Assembly: GCA_964437515.1 (NCBI GenBank)
Contig: CAYTHB010000058.1
Coordinates: 1 to 17,640 of the forward strand
Direction of reading: 5' to 3'
Length of the DNA: 17,640 nt
Source: Sterolibacterium sp964437515
GTDB lineage: Bacteria > Pseudomonadota > Gammaproteobacteria > Burkholderiales > Rhodocyclaceae
The first letter of the stretch is position 1, and every line of letters begins with the position of its first letter. This document shows positions 12,524 through 17,640 of this stretch, piece by piece. The notes beneath the pieces are model-generated. The model did no database searches. It had not been told where the DNA came from and saw only the letters and a list, made by a program, of their open reading frames with translations. The position numbers and the translations under genes are program-made.

Positions 12524-14497
12524 ATGGGCAATACGCTGGATCTTGTACTGACGTTGCTGGCTTCCTCCGTGGTGGTCGTGGCACTCTTTCGTTCATTGCA
12601 ATTGCCGCCGGTCATCGGTTATTTGCTGGTGGGCGCCTTGATCGGCCCCAATGCCCTGAAACTCATGCCGGAAGCTGAGAGCGCCCGTCACCTGGCAGAA
12701 TTTGGCGTGGTCTTCCTGATGTTTACCATCGGGCTGGAGTTTTCGCTACCGCGATTGTTCAGCATGAAACGACTGGTATTTGGGCTGGGACTGGCACAGG
12801 TGGTCGTCACCATGCTGGGCATCCTGTTGTTCGCTGCTGTGGTGGGTTTGCCCTGGCGTGGAGCCGTAGCCTTGGGTGGGGCTTTGGCCATGTCATCCAC
12901 GGCGGTCGCCAGCAAGCTCCTGATTGAGCGTGGCGAACTGGATTCAGCGCATGGCCGTCAGGTGATGGGGGTGCTCCTGTTTCAGGATATTGCCGTCATC
13001 CCGTTGCTGATCCTTCTCCCTGCGCTGGCGGGTGAGGGGGATGATCTGACCGCGACATTGTTGTGGGCGATGCTCAAGGCCGTGGTCACGCTGGGCGTCG
13101 TTATTTTTCTCGGGCAACGCATCATGCGTGCCTGGTTTACCGTGGTGGCTCGACGTAAATCGACGGAATTGTTCATCCTCAATGTCTTGTTGATTACATT
13201 GGGTCTGGCGTGGTTTACCGAAGTGGTGGGGCTTTCCATGGCATTGGGCGCTTTTCTTGCCGGGATGCTGATTTCGGAAACCGAATATCGTTTCAAGGTG
13301 GAAGAGGATATCAAGCCTTTCCGTGATGTGTTGCTGGGGCTGTTTTTCATCACGGTGGGCATGTATCTCGATCCAGCGTTGATCGCTCAGAATTTCTTGT
13401 TTGTGGCGGGTTTGGTCATTGGTTTGTTATTGCTCAAGCTCACCGTTGTCTTTTTGATTTCTCGCCTGTCGGGAGCGACGTCTGCCGTAGCCTTGCGTTC
13501 GGGATTGTGGCTGTGTGCCGGTGGAGAGTTCGGTTTTGTGCTCCTGACATTGGGGCTGGAAAAGCATTTATTGTCAGCATCGGTGGCACAAAGTGTATTG
13601 GCGGCACTGGTTCTGTCTCTGGTGGCTGCACCCTTGTTGATTCAATACAGCGACAAAATCGTACTGCGTTTTGTGGCATCTGAATGGTTGATGCGTTCCA
13701 TGACGCTCACGACGATCGCGGCACGCACCATCACCAGCGAAAAGCACGTCATCCTTTGCGGTTATGGGCGTACCGGGCAACATCTGGCGCGGTTTCTTGA
13801 AAAAGAGAATATTCCTCTCATCGCACTCGACCTGGATCCCGAACGTGTTCGTGAAGCGGCAGCGGCGGGAGACTCCGTTGTGTTTGGCGATGCCTCTCAA
13901 CACGAAACGCTGGTGGCTGCGGGAATCATGCGTGCGGATGTGGTGGTGGTCACATCGAACGATCCGCAGTTGGCCTTGCGTGTCCTGCATCATGCGCGCA
14001 CGCTTCGCCCTGGTTTGCCGGTGGTGGTTCGTGCGGCTGAAGAACGCGATGTGGCACGCTTCGAAGCGGCGGGTGCGGCTGAAGTCGTTCCGGAAGCACT
14101 GGAATCCAGCGTAATGCTGGCAACACATGCGCTGGCCTTGTTGGGGGTTCCCATGCAGCGTGTCATCCATCTGTTGCGTGAGGCACGCCAGCAGCATTAT
14201 GCATTGCTGCGCGGGTTCTTTCCGGGGGCGACGGATAGTGGCGAATATCTGTCGGATGAAGATCAGGTACGCCTGCTGACTGTGGCACTGAATCCAGGTA
14301 GCCATGCCATTACACGCCCCCTCAGTGCATTGGCACTGGATGATGTGGATGTCAGCGTGCTTTCCCTGCGCCGCCACGGTGCGCGGCATATTTCTCCCGA
14401 CCTGGAGACCCATCTGGAAGCCGGCGATATTCTGGTATTGCAGGGAACGGCCAGCGCACTGGCCGTAGCCGAAGACCGCCTGCTACGCGGAGTCTGA
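12524..14497 (+). CDS. Kef-type monovalent cation:proton antiporter (CPA2) with RCK domain
   Basis: 657 aa. Residues 5-385 are a run of about 12 membrane helices with FTIGLEFSLPRL (67-78) and LLFQDIAVIPLLIL near 150, hallmarks of CPA2 exchangers such as KefB/KefC/YbaL. From about 407 comes a TrkA-N/RCK domain with the Rossmann motif GYGRTGQHLARFL (413-425) and DASQHETLVAAGI, and a C-terminal TrkA-C domain (about 575-655, with ALNPGSHAITRPLS and GDILVLQG). It exchanges K+ (or Na+) for H+ across the inner membrane, gated by nucleotide or glutathione adducts in related proteins. The Kef ancillary subunit is not next to it, so the exact subtype is uncertain. This gene divergent from kdsD is a common arrangement in betaproteobacteria. 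Confidence 0.92.
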   Translation: MGNTLDLVLTLLASSVVVVALFRSLQLPPVIGYLLVGALIGPNALKLMPEAESARHLAEFGVVFLMFTIGLEFSLPRLFSMKRLVFGLGLAQVVVTMLGILLFAAVVGLPWRGAVALGGALAMSSTAVASKLLIERGELDSAHGRQVMGVLLFQDIAVIPLLILLPALAGEGDDLTATLLWAMLKAVVTLGVVIFLGQRIMRAWFTVVARRKSTELFILNVLLITLGLAWFTEVVGLSMALGAFLAGMLISETEYRFKVEEDIKPFRDVLLGLFFITVGMYLDPALIAQNFLFVAGLVIGLLLLKLTVVFLISRLSGATSAVALRSGLWLCAGGEFGFVLLTLGLEKHLLSASVAQSVLAALVLSLVAAPLLIQYSDKIVLRFVASEWLMRSMTLTTIAARTITSEKHVILCGYGRTGQHLARFLEKENIPLIALDLDPERVREAAAAGDSVVFGDASQHETLVAAGIMRADVVVVTSNDPQLALRVLHHARTLRPGLPVVVRAAEERDVARFEAAGAAEVVPEALESSVMLATHALALLGVPMQRVIHLLREARQQHYALLRGFFPGATDSGEYLSDEDQVRLLTVALNPGSHAITRPLSALALDDVDVSVLSLRRHGARHISPDLETHLEAGDILVLQGTASALAVAEDRLLRGV

Positions 14498-14671
14498 CAG
14501 GCTGTCAATTTCTACTGCACTTGTCATCTTGTGCACCATCGATACAGCGACGCTCGTGATGAAATTTTCACAGGGCGATTTCAAGATCGAAGTGCAATAC
14601 GTTGATGATTGCGAAATTCCACAAAGCGTCGAATCAAGGCTAGTTACTGGGCAGTGAGAAGCTTCGGATAG

Positions 14672-14701
14672 AGCCCGAGCAGATGCTGGAGCCGTCGGGC
14701 T
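14672..14701. repeat. 7-bp inverted repeat between antiporter and propeller gene
   Basis: AGCCCGA (14672-14678) and TCGGGCT (14695-14701) around a 16-base loop in the 285-base interval 14498-14782. No T-run follows on the plus strand. The rest of this interval shows only a 33-codon ORF at 14559-14657 (starts MKFSQGDFKIEVQYVDD), which has no clear Shine-Dalgarno and may be a remnant. Confidence 0.35.
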
Positions 14702-14782
14702 GGGTTGCGGAAACAAGTGAGATGGAAGCGCGATGACGCAGGTTCTATTAATGCAGGACAAACACTGCTGGAGTTTAACAAT

Positions 14783-15928
14783 ATGAAAACCGAGAAAAAT
14801 ATGGCGCTGATCCCTACGGTTTACGCGAAAGCCGTAGTAATCGGAGTACTGGCCATCACCGGAGCGATGACCCCGTGCCACGCCAGCGACAACCCGCTGT
14901 TCAATTTCTTCAAATCAAGCAATTCAGGAGCAGCAAAAATGAGCGATGTAGCCGTGAAGTATATGGAGATCAAAGACACCATCAACGTAAACGGACTGGA
15001 TTTCAGCCCGGATGGGAAGCATCTGGCAACGAGCTCGTATGCGCAGAGCAGTGAAGTGCATGTCTGGGATTGGGAGGCAAAAAAGATTGTGCTGAAACTG
15101 GAGGCAGAAGGCGGCGCCAATTACACCATGTCCGAAGGGATACGCTACAGCCCTGATGGGCGGTTTCTGGCGGTCTGTCATGACCGCGACGCAAAACCCC
15201 GCGTCATCCATCTCTTCGATGCCAAGACAGGCCAATTACTTAAGGAAATTAATGATCCGATTCCGGGTGCGTGCTACGCCGTTGGCTTTACCCCGGACTC
15301 TCAACTGATGCTGCGCATCGCCAGACGGGGACCTATCTCCGGCGACAATCTGATTGCCTACAGTACCCAGACTTGGGAGCCGAGTTGGGGGTTAGTGACG
15401 GAACCCTTGTCTCCCATTGCCATGGCGATCAGCCCCGACGGGAAATATGCCGCCATTGGCGGTATCGATTTGGGCTCCGGGGTTCTCAATCAACCCAGAA
15501 TCCTAGTTGTTGATTTGCAGAACCACCGGATCATCAAATCGATTGCTGCGTTTCCCCTCGATAACGGAATCAAACGACTCGCCTGGAGCACCGACGGCAA
15601 GCAGATCGCCGCCGGTGTGATTGTTGGTGGTTCATCCACTGGACCCGATATCGTCAAGATATTCGACGCACAGACTGGGCAGCAGATCAATGCTGAACCA
15701 GTGCAGGCACCAGCATATATTTCGGCATTGCGCTACTCACCTGATGGCAAGTATTTAGCTGAGGCTCATATCAATCACAAGATTCGCCTTTGGGACGGGC
15801 AGCACAAGACGATGCTGCAGGAAATTCCGATTGACGACCATGGTTTGAATATTGTGTTCTCGCGAGACAGCCGCTTCATGGCCGTGACCAATGGCGGCAC
15901 AAAAATTCAAATCTGGAAACTGAAATAA
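14783..15928 (+). CDS. Secreted seven-bladed WD40-like beta-propeller protein
   Basis: About 381 aa. The start at 14783 has a Shine-Dalgarno (GGAG, 9 bases upstream) and gives a signal sequence with hydrophobic core AKAVVIGVLAITGAM and probable cleavage after CHA; the longer frame from 14705 would bury it. Seven repeats follow, each with a D-G turn: LDFSPDGKHLATSS, IRYSPDGRFLAVCHD, VGFTPDSQLMLRIA, MAISPDGKYAAIGG, LAWSTDGKQIAAGV, LRYSPDGKYLAEAH and VFSRDSRFMAVTNG, with strand ends such as VHVWDWEAKK and IRLWDGQHK. That count makes a complete propeller, probably periplasmic. Propellers are protein-binding scaffolds; next to lipase-type effector genes it might be an immunity or carrier protein, but this is inference only. 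Confidence 0.75.
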   Translation: MKTEKNMALIPTVYAKAVVIGVLAITGAMTPCHASDNPLFNFFKSSNSGAAKMSDVAVKYMEIKDTINVNGLDFSPDGKHLATSSYAQSSEVHVWDWEAKKIVLKLEAEGGANYTMSEGIRYSPDGRFLAVCHDRDAKPRVIHLFDAKTGQLLKEINDPIPGACYAVGFTPDSQLMLRIARRGPISGDNLIAYSTQTWEPSWGLVTEPLSPIAMAISPDGKYAAIGGIDLGSGVLNQPRILVVDLQNHRIIKSIAAFPLDNGIKRLAWSTDGKQIAAGVIVGGSSTGPDIVKIFDAQTGQQINAEPVQAPAYISALRYSPDGKYLAEAHINHKIRLWDGQHKTMLQEIPIDDHGLNIVFSRDSRFMAVTNGGTKIQIWKLK

Positions 15929-15961
15929 CCCAAACGACTCTTTACGGACAAGGAAAACACC

Positions 15962-16644
15962 ATAGCAACATTACTCGAATTGGCGCAAATGAGTTCGGCA
16001 TCCTATGAACCAGCTGCCACGGGAAGCTGGCTCAAGCTGGAAAACGATTACTGGGCGATCATTAACCAGTTTTCAAATCTGGATACTCATTACTACGGCG
16101 TCGCCTACCGCAACACGCGCACCGGCGAGATTGTCATTGCCAATCGCGGCACGGTTCCGACCAGTCTCAAAGACTTGTGGAGTGATATTCAGTTGGCCGC
16201 GTACCAAGGTTTGATGCGCAAAACGATGCGATCAAGTTTGCATTGAACGTCGCTGTTGAACATGAAGGCGCCACAATCATCGAAACCGGCCACTCGCTGG
16301 GTGGCAACGAAGCAGCGGCCGCTTATGCCGCCCTATGCCGTGCGGGATACACAACACAAGTTTCCGCCGTCACCTTCTAGGCTCCTGGAATCCCAAGCGA
16401 CATTGCCGCCGGTGCCGGCAACGACGTCCTCAACATCTACAACCAAGGCGACATCATTCGGCTGGCCGGGGGTGAGCACCTCGGCACCTCCATTTCAATC
16501 GACGCCGACCCCAGTGCCATCGTGACATTCTTGAGCATCATCGCCGGAGCAACGGCGGTGGGTCGTCTCGCAGCGACCCTGCTGGGTTCGAAATTTGTTC
16601 TGGACAACGCACACTCCATTGAGCCCCGCCAGTGGTGTGAATAG
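15962..16644 (+). pseudogene. Decayed class-3-lipase-like effector gene
   Basis: Three lesions are visible. (1) A good Shine-Dalgarno (AAGGAAA) precedes ATA at 15962-15964 rather than ATG; the frame from there reads IATLLELAQMSSASYEPAAT. (2) After YRNTRTGEIVIANRGTVPTS the frame breaks at a three-T run (16210-16212); restoring one T joins AAYQG to FDAQNDAIKFALNVAVEHEG. (3) A TAG at 16378-16380 interrupts SAVTF/APGIPSD. The rejoined protein, about 227 residues, has the lipase nucleophile elbow TGHSLGG, a likely catalytic Asp in NQGDIIRLAGG and His in GEHLGTS, so it once was an alpha/beta hydrolase of the class 3 lipase/Tle type. No single lesion-free reading exists. Small remaining ORFs (for example TTG at 15980 to 16246) are unlikely to be functional. 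Confidence 0.82.
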
Positions 16645-16666
16645 CTTGCGAATGGGAGGAAAAAAC

Positions 16667-17197
16667 ATGAAGTATCAATTTGGCAATATGGGGTTCCGCG
16701 ATTGGCGCATGGTGTACGCCCACTTTCTAACGCTCGTGGCAATTATGTGGGTAGCCACGGCATGCGCGATGCAGCCCCGAGTGGTGGATCACTCGTTTGA
16801 ATTTAATGCTAGCTGGGATAGCCCGGATGTTGAAGTTTTGGATTATCGATATGGTGACTCCAAGCTACCAGGCGCAGCACCACCCAACTGGGCATTAGAA
16901 AGCGGACGGATACGCCAGCAAACGGGCGTGTCGGGGCCGATGCTTGTCGGTGACTTTCTCTATGTCAAGTGGCGTATCAAAGCAACAGGTGAAATTCATC
17001 AGGAGACGATCAACCTACGGCAGCAATTATCCCGAAATATCGAGAATCACAAGATTTACTTTGTGATCAAGGGAGATCAGATATTCGTTTACTTAATTTC
17101 TCCAGAGCACATCGAACCTGGCTCACCGCTGAATAATCTTCGGAAATACAGGGATCGGAAATACACGATTATCTATCCCGATCAACCAAAATACTGA
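16667..17197 (+). CDS. Small lipoprotein, candidate effector-immunity or accessory protein
   Basis: 176 aa from an ATG with a strong Shine-Dalgarno (GGGAGGA, 7 bases upstream). The N-terminus has a membrane segment (FLTLVAIMWVATAC) with a possible lipobox ending at Cys34 (V-A-T-A-C). The mature part contains WDSPDVEVLDYRYGDSKLPG, GPMLVGDFLYVKWRIKATGE and a final YTIIYPDQPKY, a pattern I associate with short proteins encoded beside DUF2235 phospholipase effectors (from memory). It begins just past the lipase pseudogene and ends 29 bases before the phospholipase gene. Lipoproteins in this position commonly neutralise periplasmic phospholipases, so an immunity role is a reasonable inference. An in-frame start at 16595 lies inside the pseudogene and is rejected. 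Confidence 0.7.
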   Translation: MKYQFGNMGFRDWRMVYAHFLTLVAIMWVATACAMQPRVVDHSFEFNASWDSPDVEVLDYRYGDSKLPGAAPPNWALESGRIRQQTGVSGPMLVGDFLYVKWRIKATGEIHQETINLRQQLSRNIENHKIYFVIKGDQIFVYLISPEHIEPGSPLNNLRKYRDRKYTIIYPDQPKY

Positions 17198-17226
17198 CCT
17201 TATTTTTCGCCTGAAGGAAACACGAA

Positions 17227-17640
17227 ATGACCGCATCCTGGACTCCGATCTCTGACGCCGACGCGCTCTTGGTGCAACGGCAAGCCATCGCCATCGGCAA
17301 CGCTGCAACACGCACCCTGTCTGCCGATAAATTTGTCTTCTTTGCGGCATTCGATGGCACTAACAATGACAAAGCGCAGCCAGCATCAGGAGAGCAAACG
17401 ACCAACGTTGGTCAGCTATCTGATCAGGTCGGCGACGGAGAGAATATTCTATCTGTTTATTATCCTGGCCCAGGCACGCTAGAGAGCACCATGCTCTCTA
17501 GCGTGCTTCCTACAATCGAAGGAATTAGAACTGGAAAAAAAGCCTACGATGACTTCGTTGAAGCGGCGCGAGCATGGCTGGATGATCACAAAGATCAGAA
17601 TCCGAACCCTCTCGACGCAATCTCCATCGCAGTGACCTCA
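17227..17640 (+). CDS. DUF2235 (Tle1-like) phospholipase effector, partial
   Basis: The first 138 codons of a gene that continues past the window. It has a good Shine-Dalgarno (AAGGAAA, 6 bases before the ATG) and begins MTASWTPISDADALLVQRQA. The DUF2235 signature KFVFFAAFDGTNND (residues 35-48) is followed by TTNVGQLSDQV and SVYYPGPGT, the start of the alpha/beta-hydrolase core used by Tle1-type type VI secretion phospholipases. The catalytic Ser of GxSxG and later residues would be beyond the end. The frame is open to the last base. Delivery by a type VI system is suggested by family knowledge only; no VgrG or PAAR gene is in view. A perfect 14-bp inverted repeat lies inside it (17474-17506). 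Confidence 0.8.
   Translation, partial: MTASWTPISDADALLVQRQAIAIGNAATRTLSADKFVFFAAFDGTNNDKAQPASGEQTTNVGQLSDQVGDGENILSVYYPGPGTLESTMLSSVLPTIEGIRTGKKAYDDFVEAARAWLDDHKDQNPNPLDAISIAVTS
17474..17506. repeat. Perfect 14-bp inverted repeat inside the phospholipase gene
   Basis: GCACGCTAGAGAGC (17474-17487) and its exact complement GCTCTCTAGCGTGC (17493-17506) flank a 5-base loop, within codons for GTLESTMLSSVL. No similar hairpin occurs in the neighbouring genes. Confidence 0.75.

Noticed and set aside
13574..14413. 279-codon minus-strand ORF opposite the antiporter.
   Set aside because: The plus strand codes a conserved RCK domain here; the reverse frame is rich in Cys, His and Arg and has no known pattern.

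Overview
The window looks like chromosome of a Gram-negative betaproteobacterium (inference). It carries a polyhydroxyalkanoate phasin of the short Ala-rich type, an LPS gene block in the order kdsD-kdsC-lptC-lptA divergent from a Kef-type cation/proton antiporter gene, and a contact-dependent phospholipase effector region. I could not place the genus.

Layout. (1) 1-808: a ParE/RelE-type toxin-antitoxin pair with overlapping genes. (2) 809-1177: a non-coding stretch with a perfect 10-bp stem-loop over the Shine-Dalgarno of a doubtful 54-codon ORF. (3) 1178-5933: three tightly packed plus-strand genes, a RecD-like superfamily 1 helicase, a TPR protein with a C-terminal OB/cold-shock-like part, and a PcfJ-like protein. 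I do not recognise this trio as a named system, and it is the best candidate here for an undescribed one. A small secreted protein follows (6059-6379). (4) 6465-7579, minus strand: an orphan Cas6-family RAMP endoribonuclease gene whose stop codon overlaps the start of a 57-aa basic protein gene; no CRISPR array or other cas gene is visible. (5) 7688-8515: phasin gene with a strong terminator, a near-consensus sigma-70 promoter and two identical 9-bp boxes flanking that promoter. (6) 8662-12276, minus strand: probable operon kdsD-kdsC-lptC-lptA-enoyl-CoA hydratase, ending in a hairpin; lptB, often next to lptA, is absent. (7) 12524-14497: divergent Kef-type antiporter. (8) 14498-17640: effector-type region with a secreted seven-bladed beta-propeller, a lipase pseudogene with three separate lesions, a small lipoprotein, and the start of a DUF2235 (Tle1-like) phospholipase that runs off the window.

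How it fits together. KdsD and KdsC make Kdo for lipid A-core, and LptC/LptA carry finished LPS across the periplasm, so region 6 is core envelope function. Region 5 is carbon storage. Regions 1-4 have accessory, possibly defence-island character (TA module, helicase trio, lone Cas6). Region 8 looks like a polymorphic effector/immunity locus in which an older lipase has decayed next to an apparently intact phospholipase module.
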